Positions 42,101-50,663 of a stretch of 64,000 nucleotides of DNA are shown here, piece after piece. Location of the stretch: NCBI GenBank assembly GCA_950295325.1, contig OX485803.1, forward strand, positions 51,289,554-51,353,553. Reading direction: 5' to 3'. How positions within the stretch are numbered: the stretch's first letter is position 1; each line of letters opens with the position of its first letter. The notes beneath the pieces are model-generated. The model made no database searches. It had not been told where the DNA came from and worked only from the letters and a program-made list of their open reading frames with translations. The translations under genes were made by a program, and so were the position numbers. The DNA comes from Polytrichum commune (taxonomy: Eukaryota; Streptophyta; Polytrichopsida; Polytrichales; Polytrichaceae).

Positions 42101-45100
42101 GAAATATGCAGGTAAGTACTTATGTTCATCTCCTAACATAATGCTGTGTAACTCCTCCCGCTCTTTTCCTCTGTCTGTGAGCATCTTATATTAAAAGGCG
42201 GAGGCTTTCAATAAAAATAGGACAATGAGAAGGATTGATACTTAACTCGGCTCAGAATGCTTAGCGTGGAATTGATTGTTAAGGACCATCAATTCCAGGC
42301 ATTGATCTCTCGTTTGAATCGGTGTGTGTGCAACAGCCATGGTCACCCCCAAGTTTTATACATCCTAAATCCACACCTGACCACACAATTCTCCAATATA
42401 GGTGTCCAGTTAATCCCATCTACTGAATTAGGCCCGCTTATCTTAGGTTGATCCGAGCAATGCAATGGCTCGGACTCTGATTGTCCACAAGTGTTCCTTT
42501 GCAGCTGACAAAGAAATGTCAGATAAGATTCAGCCTATCTCTCTTGGGCAAGGCCAAGGACCAAAAGCCACAATCATGATCAACGATGCTCAAGTCTCAG
42601 GTATTATCATCGTTTTAACACACTTCTAATCAAGATTTTTAGCACATTCCTTGCATAATTCCAGTGGAGCAGAAAATAATTAGGTGACCTGGTAATTTAT
42701 TTTCAGCCTGATTCTAAATTTTTTTTTGTTGGCTTCTTCATGTTAATTAAGTCTCAACCAAATCTGAATCAGAAGTTAATATACATCCTGAGATTTTGTG
42801 GTCAGTTGTTTCGAATATTCTATCTACTGATTTTGCAGACTTTGAAATATTATGTACATTAAAGTCATTTACATTATTGGAGAGCCTGCTGAAAAGTAGT
42901 GTATATTAGTCTCCGACAGCCTGTATTCATCCGACACTCAGTTTACAGACTTGGTCATGATTAAGCTAAGGTGTGAGCTCAAACTTTTGCATGTGTTTTG
43001 CTATAAGTATATCGTAATTGCATTTAGACTAAAGATGTCTCCACTCAGGTGCATGGGTGCTCCTTCAAAACTGTCATCTGGCACCATCATGGATGGGTGA
43101 GCTAGAAAGGATATGTGAGGGTGTAAATGCTGATGTTGTGAACCAAGACTACCGATTGTGGATGACCTCCTACCCTAGCCCCAAATTTCCAATCACAATT
43201 TTACAGGTGATTTTACAATTCCACAATCACATGTCTGACCTGTAACTTTAATTGGTCTGTTCACTTATTTGCCTTTGCATGACTCCCCACTGTTTCCGCG
43301 GATGATACGAATATTGTCGAGATAATGTTTGAATTATGTAACCCTAATAAATGACATGTTGAATGATGTGATGGGGATCATCATGGGCACCAACTTTGCC
43401 CCTTGGAATAAAAGTTCTTTGTCTTTTCTAAATTGTGTAGATTTGTGAACATAACTTTGTGATTATTGTGATGCGCTAGAATTTGAGGGGATAGTTGTGG
43501 TCTCGTTTCACCTATTAAATATCTACATTAATCTTGTCCGGTGAATCTTATGAGGGAACAACTGCAATTTCCACTTCGGAGGGACTTGGATGGAGGGTGC
43601 TAATTCTTCATGTAAATGCACCTTTGGAGGTTACACCATCTCTAAGGGAAAATTTAGTACTATGATAACTCCATCTCTGCTAAAGTTTTTCAAAAACATA
43701 TTGCAAGCAAGCTTTTACAAAAGGGTGGAACTTCTCAGAATGGCGTGAAAATGACAAATGAACCTCCCAAGGGTCTCCGGGCCAATATAAGGAGGTCTTA
43801 TTTTCTCGATCCAATAGCCAATGAGCAGTTTTTTGAGAGCTGCAACAAGCCCATGCTATTCAAAAGTTTATTGTTTGGTCTCTGTTTCTTTCATGCTGTT
43901 GTCCAAGAAAGACGTACATTTGGACCATTGGGTTGGAACATACCCTATGGATTTGACGATGGTGATCTTCGAATCAGGTACTCACTGTGTCTGTTGGAAT
44001 CGTTTGAACGGGGAGTGCACTATACACTTCAGACTAAATTTTTTTCGTCAAGATATTCTTAGTGTGATCCATCCAACAGATCCACTTTCGTTTCTGACAA
44101 AGTGAAAACCATCGATTTCAGGTTGATGAAAATCTGAGCATGATGCGCATCATAAATATAAAGTAATTAATGGAGTGTGCAGATCCCTTCTCTTTAGCGT
44201 CTTTCTTCTCCTACCCTTAGACATATCCAGCTATTGCTGGCTTTGTATCATGCAGAGAGCCAAGTTTGGGAGTCTTTGCAAATTCTCAATCTCCAATTAT
44301 AGTGCTCTTTCTAGGCCAAAATATATAAGTTCCATTTCTTCATCAGCGTGTAGGAAATTTCTGTCTTGTATGATGATTAAAAATTAGTCTGCAGATCCAA
44401 TTAGCAGACAGAATTTCAGTAATTTCACACTGTCCTATGTATGTGGTTAAATGTAATTTGACACTTGTTGTTGTTGTTGAAGTGTAAGGCAGCTTCACAT
44501 GTTCATCAATGACACGGAAGAGGGTAGACAAATTCCTATGGAGGCATTGAACTACGTGACTGGAGAGTGCAACTATGGTGGACGAGTAACAGGTATGCAC
44601 TGTTGCCCTCCATCTTAATTTGACCACAATGGTCATCTTGGACTCTGAATGCTAATGGAAAACATATTGAATAAAACAATATATCTATAGATTTTTATAG
44701 GATCTGAGTGAAGGTTTTGCTATACAGCTCTATGAAATTATATGCCCAGATAAGGTACTGGTTGCTCATTCTATGTTTCATCAACATGATAGTATTCTGT
44801 AAAAAGTAACTGCAACACATACACCTGCAATCGGTAGTAAGAAAGTTTAAGCATCCTCGCACTAATATGATACTTATTGGCACAACCCCCAAATAATCAA
44901 TCATTGCAGATGACAAGGACCGGCTGCTGCTTACAACAATCTTGAGAACAGTATATTGCATGGAAATGACCGTAGAAGGTTATTTCCTTTCGGAGTCTGG
45001 CATCTACCGGACACCTAGCATGGGAACATTGGAGGATTACACGAGCTACGTTGATACGTTCCCAGTCATTCCAGCTCCTGAGGCCTTCGGATTGCACTCA

Positions 45101-47583
45101 AATGCAGACATTACTAAGGACATGAATGGAACAGCTTTGATTCTGCTATCTCTGCTACTTGCATCTGCAGACGCTGTTGGTATGTAATCTGAATCTAGCC
45201 ATAGTGCAAATCTTCTTCAAAAAATCAACATTTCAACCCAAGATCCATAAGAGAATTTTTCAGTTGTAGTCATGAGAGATTAGACACTATGGCCTCTACC
45301 CACTTCGTTACTTGAGTTGAATCTGAACCTTTTCGGGTTTGCTGTCAAGGAATCGTATGTTAAAGACCACCAAAGTCCATCATGTTACTAGGTTATCCTC
45401 TAACTCACCATAAATTAATGAACCAAATTAGGTTGCTCTTCATTCGAATTTGCACACTACCTCTGAGCATGCACCACAACTCCAAAATGACACGCTTCAA
45501 CAAGCTGTTGTTAACGAAAAGTCCCATTGAGTTAAAGGATTTCATGTCCCTGTTTGAAGCTCGGGTTCTAAATTTGAGAAGTTCACATTATTCTGCATGT
45601 CCTTGGAGTTTGAGCTGCCCCGTGTACTTATTCGCTTATTCTGTGTTGGGCATGTGATCTCTGAGCAGGAACTGGCGGGGGAGGTGGTAGTGAGGGAGGG
45701 GCGGGTGGGGGGGTGAAAGAAGTTATAGTGGGGATGTTAAGGGTTCTACCACCCAATTTTGACATAGAGGCCACTGAGCTCAAGTACCCAGTGCTGTACG
45801 AGGAGAGTATGAACACGGTGCTTGCCCAAGAAATGACACGCTTCAACAAGCTGTTGAACACGTAAGAATGACAGGAAAAGCCTAACTTGGAAAGTGTGAT
45901 GTTCCAAATTTTGATGACCGACTGAATGATTTCTTCATCAAACGATAACAACACGTTTGATTATTCAATCATTTCACTTGGTAACCACAATCTCCAATGT
46001 GCGTTGTTAAGGAGGTCAACATCTGAGAAGGATTTTGGGCTCTCTTTTGCTGCAGGATACGGGGTTCCTTGTTGACGATAGAAAAAGCCATTGCAGGTTT
46101 GGTACTCATGTCGGCCGAGCTTGAGACTGCATTTCGCAGCATTACAGTCAACATGGTACGTATATATTGTTATACTATGTTGTGTTAGTCACACATCTCT
46201 ATCCTTGCGCCTCAGAGACCGTCAAATACTTTCTGAATAGAAAGCAATAATATCTCACTGAACATCATTCAAGCCTGTTAGGCCAACAAATGAATCATGA
46301 TACATCCATTTGTGCTGCAGTATCAGAGCTCATCAAGCTTTCCCTTTGTATCTGTCTAGGGATCCCCTCTCACTTTTGAAACTAGGCCCTCAAAGTAAAA
46401 ATCGCTCACCTCAATAAAATTAGATGAGGTGTAGGTCTCTGTCCTAGAGTAAATTTATGTTTCCTGCTGAGAAGTCCGTTTCTGAATTCGAATTGACAGA
46501 TACCTGCAATGTGGGCAAAGGTTTCGTACCCATCGCTGAAGCCTCTGGCATCATACATGAAAGACCTTTTGGAGCGCATCCAAGTAAGTGTGGACGCCCC
46601 CTAGTTTACCGGGTCACTGAAGGAAAGCCAGGAATGTCATGCAACTAAGGTAAGTTGGCCTAAAATGGCCGCATTTAGCTCTGCACCCACTTCTCCTAGG
46701 ATACGAATCACACGATGTGCACGAGACGATTAGCAAATCCGAAGTGAGGCTCTAGCCATTTTCCTCGTGCCTTTTGGAGTTCATATGAATTATGTTATTC
46801 ATTCTCAAAATGACGATTCTCTTTCTTCTTCAGTGATCATAAGGTCCACCCAATTATGTTGACTACTTAGCCTAGAATAGAGCACAATTTTTGAGCATAT
46901 AGTCCAACCTCTTATAACCACACGTCTTTTTGGTGTCCATTCTTAGATCCACACATAAGAACAAACCACTTAAATGTAGGTGTCCGATTAAGATAAGTAA
47001 CTGGATTAGGCCCACTTACCTTACATCTGCAATGAACAGTTCATTCAGTTGGTAAGGCATTCACATGAATGGCACATGCATGTGACAGGTGCTACAGACA
47101 TGGTATGAGGTAGGACGACCCGCTGTGAACTGGATCAGTGGTTTCTTCTTTGCCCAATCCTTCATGACAGCGGCCCTTCAAAACTATGCGAGGCGAAGAA
47201 AGCTTGCCATTGATGGCATAGGGTTTGATTTTTTTATGCTGGACAGCGAGCCCACTGAAGTCCCTGCGGAAGGTGCCTACATCAAAGGCCTCTTCGTGGA
47301 GGGATGTGCTTGGGACCCTGTCGACAAGGTACTGTGCGAATCGAAACCGAAAATCCTCCATGTGCATGCCCCTTTCATGTTGTTGCAGCCCACATTGTTG
47401 GTGGACATCAAGCCTACACATTGCTACAATTGCCCTGTGTACCGGACTGCGGAGAGGAGGGGAGTCCTGGCTACCACTGGCCACTCAACCAATTTCCTCA
47501 TGAGCATTCGGGTTCCCTCTAAGCATCCGCCCAGTCATTGGACCCGACGCGGGGTTGCCATGCTGTGCAGCCTCAACGACTAA
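12123..47583 (+). CDS. Axonemal dynein heavy chain, inner-arm single-headed type (DNAH3/7/12-like)
   Basis: Forty-eight coding exons join with consistent phases into 4212 residues, normal for the family. Coordinates: 12123-12817, 13398-13467, 13742-13979, 14544-14962, 15394-15750, 15965-16177, 16682-16833, 16948-16979, 17142-17374, 17512-17916, 18461-18868, 19158-19682, 20017-20268, 20971-21458, 22027-22129, 22451-22609, 22957-23187, 23405-23908, 24407-24679, 25116-26054, 26437-26634, 26972-27184, 27801-28048, 28547-28838, 29292-29462, 29615-29851, 30636-30734, 30984-31091, 34821-34964, 35471-35524, 35685-36029, 37198-37527, 37963-38144, 38255-38465, 38626-38805, 39076-39321, 40124-40273, 40690-41053, 41686-42111, 42505-42600, 43049-43206, 43739-43977, 44483-44592, 44910-45179, 45669-45861, 46056-46155, 46500-46583, 47089-47583. 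The ATG at 12123 has an aaaacATGg context. Known role: ATP-driven motor of the flagellar inner arm, so sperm motility. Exact DNAH orthology needs a tree. Confidence 0.93.
14295..14458 (+). repeat. Dispersed repeat family A, copy 1 (intron 3)
   Basis: About 165 bp with blocks CATAGTCCAATCT and TAGTGTC, and a GGCCCACATAC-like end. It is strongly similar to the reverse complement of 27308-27475, and more distantly to 46857-47026 and 47779-47918. No coding capacity. Confidence 0.65.
15041..15330 (+). repeat. Dispersed repeat family B, copy 1 (intron 4)
   Basis: About 290 bp matching 41297-41572 in the same orientation. Shared blocks include GAAGGCTTTGTGTCCGAA, GCATTCATGCATG and TTCTTGAAGCTAGAATAGAA. 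No coding capacity; the ends are only approximate. Confidence 0.7.
17988..18341. mobile_element. MITE-like element with about 45-bp TIRs (intron 10)
   Basis: The left end ATTAATTGATGAGGAATGAT and the inverted right end differ at only a few positions over about 45 bp, including GCTATACTTAGCAT-like sequence. The interior holds three copies of a 32-bp unit at 18151-18247 (core CATTCTTGGG..TTGTGCAC). Total length is about 354 bp, with no coding potential. Confidence 0.7.
20269..20270 (+). other. GC splice donor (exon 13/intron 13)
   Basis: The reading frame ends at CTG CAG and the intron begins GCAAG; the next exon resumes with the conserved continuation at 20971. No in-frame GT donor lies nearby. 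An AG|GCAAG match is the known consensus of GC-AG introns. Confidence 0.75.
20499..20837. mobile_element. MITE family C, copy 1 (intron 13)
   Basis: About 339 bp, bounded by AGAGTTATC and its inverted copy GATAACTCT. The inner inverted arms share GTTGTTTTGCATACAA and GGAGGTAGTGT. It is closely related to 21546-21889 in the next intron and has no coding potential. Confidence 0.75.
21459..21460 (+). other. GC splice donor (exon 14/intron 14)
   Basis: The conserved LTDR codon is split as AG|GCAAGT, and the next exon starts G-TGT-TAC (R-C-Y) leading into AAA1. The frame and the conserved protein leave no alternative GT site. Confidence 0.78.
21546..21889. mobile_element. MITE family C, copy 2 (intron 14)
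   Basis: About 344 bp, ending GATAACTCT on the right. It shares long blocks with copy 1, such as GAGGTAGTGTTTGAATTTGA and CTCTTGGCATGCCAAA. The two copies occupy neighbouring introns in the same orientation. Confidence 0.75.
22027..24679 (+). other. Dynein AAA1 and AAA2, exons 15-19
   Basis: The AAA1 Walker A GPAGTGKT is at 22082-22105 (about residue 1515) and is followed by ETTKDL. The Walker B region CFDEFNRID is in exon 16 and [16 protein letters not shown] in exon 17. The AAA2 Walker A reads GLSFSGKT at 23810-23833 (about residue 1796), with [15 protein letters not shown] in exon 19. AAA1 is the main ATPase site of the motor; all its catalytic motifs are intact. Confidence 0.92.
24032..24340 (+). 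mobile_element. 5S rRNA-derived SINE-like insertion (intron 18)
   Basis: Bases 24032-24141 align end to end with plant 5S rRNA. The 5' GGGTG, the GGATCCCAT block, GAACTCCG, the C-box-like GGATGGGTGACC and the closing GCACCC are all in 5S order. Mismatches and small gaps rule out a functional 5S gene. Unrelated sequence follows to about 24340, as expected for a SINE body. The right end and target duplication are not defined; a plain 5S pseudogene is the alternative. Confidence 0.7.
27308..27475 (-). repeat. Dispersed repeat family A, copy 2 (intron 22, inverted)
   Basis: The reverse complement matches 14295-14458 over its length, sharing AGTCCAATCTCAT, AACTACAAGCCTTGCCATAT and AAGAAGAGTGACCACATAAG. 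A short TA-dinucleotide run lies just upstream (about 27238-27251). Confidence 0.68.
28905..29291. repeat. Minisatellite, about 65-bp unit, running into a splice acceptor (intron 24)
   Basis: About six units carry the marker GACTCTGCATTGGCACACGC followed by TGTGTTCATCTCTGTGTAGG. Marker starts at 28959, 29010, 29079, 29144, 29210 and 29273 give spacings of 51-69. The last unit ends in CAG at 29289-29291, the acceptor of exon 25, so branch point and polypyrimidine tract lie within repeat DNA. Confidence 0.8.
31179..31208. repeat. Perfect 11-bp hairpin
   Basis: TCACGTCATGT (31179-31189) and its exact reverse complement (31198-31208) are separated by 8 nt, near the start of intron 28. The stem contains ACGT cores. 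Confidence 0.7.
31271..31636. repeat. 74-bp minisatellite, about five copies (intron 28)
   Basis: Unit starts at 31271, 31345, 31419, 31493 and 31566 (spacing 74, 74, 74, 73), marked by GCACCCGTGCATATGAA and ACCCATGCAACCATATGCCC. Copies 4 and 5 share a derived variant. The repeat keeps long frames open on the minus strand, but those are artefacts of periodicity. Confidence 0.88.
33255..33345. repeat. 42-bp tandem duplication (intron 28)
   Basis: About two copies of AAGTTGGGTGAAGACCAAAT plus AAATAAAATGAGATGA, starting at 33255 and 33297, with a third start near 33340. AT-rich sequence with no coding potential. Confidence 0.7.
33641..33780. repeat. 43-bp tandem repeat and telomere-like tract (intron 28)
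   Basis: The block ACACTCCAAAGC...GACACAAAGGCTCCAAAA occurs at 33641 and 33684 with a decayed third copy. It is followed at 33756-33780 by degenerate AAACCCTAA units resembling the plant telomere repeat. Confidence 0.55.
34821..37527 (+). other. Dynein stalk coiled coil and microtubule-binding domain, exons 29-32
   Basis: Exons 29-31 form the ascending coiled coil ([17 protein letters not shown], then an alanine-rich stretch). The tip follows with [19 protein letters not shown], an [10 protein letters not shown] helix and KMPDGKGG, and exon 32 has [10 protein letters not shown] and [18 protein letters not shown]. Descending coil continues to the end of exon 32. This domain carries the motor's microtubule contact. 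Exon 29 is preceded by the longest intron (31092-34820). Confidence 0.9.
38466..38467 (+). other. GC splice donor (exon 34/intron 34)
   Basis: The conserved IDPQ|GQANKW junction is split with CAG|GCAAGC on the donor side and GGCAG|GGG on the acceptor side. No GT site fits the frame. Confidence 0.75.
41297..41572 (+). repeat. Dispersed repeat family B, copy 2 (intron 38)
   Basis: About 276 bp, same orientation as 15041-15330, with the same internal order and scattered substitutions. No TIR or poly-A tail was recognised. Confidence 0.7.
42335..42446 (+). repeat. Dispersed repeat family A, partial copy (intron 39)
   Basis: About 110 bp matching the right half of the family: AGGTGTCCAGTTAATC followed by GAATTAGGCCCGCTTA and a CTTAGG end. 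Confidence 0.5.
45391..45540 (-). mobile_element. MITE family C, truncated inverted copy carrying exon-like DNA (intron 44)
   Basis: About 150 bp. The left part (AGGTTGCTCTTCATTC...CACTACCTC) is the reverse complement of the family C left arm, and the right end is GTTAAAGGAT. In place of the usual interior it carries 45485-45510, identical over 26 nt to dynein exon 45 at 45831-45856. Confidence 0.6.
46857..47026 (+). repeat. Dispersed repeat family A, copy 3 (intron 47)
   Basis: Contains GCCTAGAATAGAGCAC, CATATAGTCCAACCT, GTGTCCATTCTTAGATCC and TTAGGCCCACTTACCTTAC. Its best partner is 47779-47918. Confidence 0.62.
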
Positions 47584-48300
47584 GGTACGTGGGCCTTGAA
47601 CGGACACTTTTAGCTCTGCACCCGCCTCTCGTAAGATAAGAAATATGCAGTTCATGTGAGATGAATAGCAGAACACATCGCGCCCGTAGCCATTCTCGGA
47701 GCTCTCATGAATATCTTATTCATTGTCAAAGTGAAAATACTCTCACTGAATAAATGATCATGTTGGTCATCCCAATTAAGTTGACTTTTGAGCCTAGAAT
47801 GTTTAATTAACACATTTTGAGCACGTAATCCAATCTCCTTTACACACTCATTTTAGTGTCCATTCTTGGTGTCCGTCCAAAATGAGTAACCCAATTAGGT
47901 CCACTTACCTTCAAATGACGTTTGACAAGTGCAGGAAGTGGAGAGCTTACCTTAATTCTCCTCTGCAAGGTGAGTAACGTGATTCCATACTCCCGTCCTA
48001 TTCAAGTGTTATGGTTATCAAATTCTACTTGGAAGGCATGTGGCCCTATTGTAAACAGAGAAAAAACTTAGTGGCTGAAATGATGACATTCATAAAAATG
48101 ACCAACCCTGAAAATGGAAAACCTGTTGCGAAGTTGCAGAAGCACGCAGAGGATGTATGTGTAGGTCTTGCGGGAGCTCCACCCGATCCCTTCATTTCTT
48201 CTGTAAGAGCATTCATGATCAGTGCGAATAGTTGTGGTGGTTGATGAGGACAATGGATTAGCAAGCCTCTGCATGTGTACAGGAAAGATGCAAAGACAAG
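47584..48300 (+). other. 3' flank of dynein gene, possible spliced 3' UTR
   Basis: A strong donor (GTACGT) begins one base after the stop, and GCAG at 47931-47934 could be its acceptor. The following 35 nt end at a perfect GTGAGT donor (47970). This suggests untranslated exons, but no later acceptor is compelling. An open frame of 77 codons at 48011-48244 has no recognisable family. Repeat family A copy 4 lies inside the first putative intron. Confidence 0.35.
47779..47918 (+). repeat. Dispersed repeat family A, copy 4 (3' flank)
   Basis: Shares GAGCCTAGAATG, GAGCACGTAATCCAATCT, TAGTGTCCATTCTTGG and AATTAGGTCCACTTACCTT with copy 3. Confidence 0.6.
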
Positions 48301-49011
48301 TGTTGAAGGGCTCTGGTATGATTGCGGCAGTCGACTATATATGTATAAATATATATTAACCGTCCTGAGGTGGAACTTCAGATCATACTCGGTGTTGCCC
48401 GCTGTTAAATTTTTGCACTTTGATCGAACTCTTTGACAGTACGAGTTGTATAATCTGGATCCTGAATTTTGAGCAAAGCAAGGCAAAGCAGGATTCAGGT
48501 TCTTGAGTAGATGAGCATGTCATGTGCAGCTCCTCCACATTGCTACTACTGTCTTTGGATCTACTGCAAACTTCAGGTTTAATGGCCTCTGAAGCTCCAA
48601 TGCGCAGACCAGGCAGCAAGATCTCATGTTGCGATGAGCCCGTTGATTAAAGGACTGCAAAGGCTAGTCGACAGATTATGAAGATTGTGAAGGATTGAAG
48701 GATTCTGGACAGTATAACTGAGGAAGTTTAGCCAAAGGATGTGATATAGGAAGTGTAAAACACTCGAGTAAACGTAATTTGCTATCCATAACTATGTGAC
48801 CAGAGGTGATTGCTATTTGTTTTATCCAGTTCTGATTCTCTTCATACATCCATAACATTCATAAGTTCCTTATGGGATCACCCCTAGATGAGGAATCAAG
48901 AGCCATTGCAACAAGAATGATGGGCCAATGTTAGAATATGCACAAAGGCTGAATCTACTTTACCCACGTTTATGCTTACCCTAATTATGCTAGCTTGCCT
49001 AGGCTGCCGGG
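48301..49011. other. Intergenic spacer, no gene seen
   Basis: Only short overlapping frames on both strands, none with motifs or splice support. Nothing was recognised. Confidence 0.5.
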
Positions 49012-49250
49012 TTTTTTTTTTTTTTTTTTTTTTTTGAGACAGAAGGCCAACCAAGCCAGTGCCAAATGACTAAAACCAAAGAGAAAACGCATCCTCACTG
49101 AGGGGAGGCGGAACCCCTAAAGCGCAAGACACTGCCACGTAAAGAGAACCAAACAACCGACCCCACCGAACCAAGGATCCCCCCCCCCCCCAACCCACCA
49201 ACCAAGGACAACCCCCAACCCCGCAACGAAGCAAGGGCAAAAATCTACCT
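49012..49250 (-). mobile_element. Antisense retroposed 3' end with T-tract
   Basis: A run of 24 T (49012-49035) is followed by GAGACAGAAGGCCAACCAAG and a GC-rich stretch with a 13-C run at 49179-49191. Read on the minus strand this is a transcript-like 3' end with a poly-A tail, as left by LINE or SINE insertion. The family and 5' end were not identified. Confidence 0.45.
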
Positions 49251-50289
49251 ACTCAGTCTTTTTCAATTCCACTCAATGTGTAAATTGTGCCTCCTACACA
49301 TAACACCCCGAGCCCCCTAGGTCTTGTCGAAGCCTTGAAGCATGTCGGTTTTGGCACAAGGGATGGGACATCCGGCTCTTAACAATGCCATGTTTCCTCA
49401 GTCACATGTTTTAATGTGGCAGTGCCTATAACGGAAACTTTGAGCACTTGCTACCTTTCATAACATTACTCAATAGTAAGCCACTGCACCATGGGGTTGG
49501 GAATTTTTGGGCATAATGCCCCTTTTATATTGGGGCACCCTTAAAGAAAATGAATTGCACTCAATTTTAACATTGTTCGTTCTGCCACATTGAAATGACA
49601 GTTGGTATATATCAGGCTTCCCTTGTCATATATAATAAAGTACTGCAGAGGGTCATTGTTGGGCCCACGTGGGGTGGTGCACCTGCCCACCATGCCATCG
49701 CTATGAGGCCAGGATTCAAGGCCCTACTCATTAGCCAATGATGTCACCCTAACGCCTACCCCCTCCCCCTTTAGAAAGGGTGCAAAGGCCATAGACTTAG
49801 TAACGTTTTGTCAACCCTAAACGATATTAACAGTTCAATTTAATTGTGTAATTTTTTTTGTTTATGCTAGATGGTATGAAACCCGCATCAAACTCTTTCC
49901 AAGTTCCTATGTGTAGAGGTATTGAGAAGAATTACCTTGCAAAACAACAAGCTTTCACTATCTACCGAACATTCACGTCACGGCCCAAATTGGGTTGCAA
50001 AAACGTTTCGGGGTTATCATGCTTAAAATACCAACATGCAAATGCCATGGCTATAGATAAGGTTGTGGAACCAACATCCACTTGTACAGTTATAATTCCT
50101 GTCATTGTAGCTTCTCCATAGGCATGGAAGTTGATATCAGAAAAGGACCTTCATATTTGAGCACTTTAGTTGCTCCAAATAAGAAGGATCCAGTAGTTGA
50201 GGAATCTTCCCTAAGTAGTCTTTAGAAACGATTAATCATACACATTCAGACTAGTTAGTGTCTACCAACTTCCCTTCCCCCCTCACTAA
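49251..50289. other. Intergenic spacer, no gene seen
   Basis: AT-rich with some short open frames (for example 49858-50121) lacking any recognisable family. No tRNA or rRNA. Confidence 0.45.
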
Positions 50290-50663
50290 GGGCCGGTTTA
50301 CACTACGGTGGAGAAGGCCTCCGGTCGGTCAAGAATGCTTGGCCAAGACATGGTTATATGAGGCAAATGGTGGATGTGCTGGAGAAGAAATAAAGGCAAT
50401 AAAATATTTTTATTGAGTTGGGCTTCTCCGGAGGAGGAGTTTCTTGTCCGGCCTCTTGAGGCCGGAGAAGCCCAACTCCAAAAAGTGCCGCCATGTAGGT
50501 GGCCATGTCATTTTATCATCCATGAGAAAAGTTCACCACCATTGTTTTCTTCACCTAGTGTAAACACCCACCGGTCAAGAGTCTCATTTTCGACCAATCA
50601 CAATTGAGAAACGCCCTTTTTTTCATGACCGGTGGACTTCTCCACCGTAGTGTAAATCGGCCC
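50290..50663. mobile_element. PIF/Harbinger-like (Tourist-type) MITE with TAA target duplication
   Basis: 374 bp with near-perfect TIRs: GGGCCGGTTTACACTACGGT at the left and its complement at the right with one mismatch, continuing through GGAGAAG. TAA is duplicated at 50287-50289 and 50664-50666. A second internal palindrome (GTTGGGCTTCTCCGG ... CCGGAGAAGCCCAAC) lies in the middle. No transposase. Confidence 0.85.

Larger units (their letters stand above)
37963..47583 (+). other. Dynein AAA5, AAA6 and C-terminal domain, exons 33-48
   Basis: Family blocks appear in order: [41 protein letters not shown] (across a GC-AG intron), [113 protein letters not shown] and a final CSLND before TAA at 47581-47583. 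A glycine-rich insert lies in exon 45. The C-terminal domain is full length for this subfamily. Confidence 0.92.

Noticed and set aside
47092-47484. 130-codon minus-strand frame
   Set aside because: Antisense shadow of the last dynein exon, which is strongly conserved on the plus strand.
48011-48244. 77-codon frame downstream of dynein as a new gene
   Set aside because: No homology recognised; the region better fits 3' flank or UTR.
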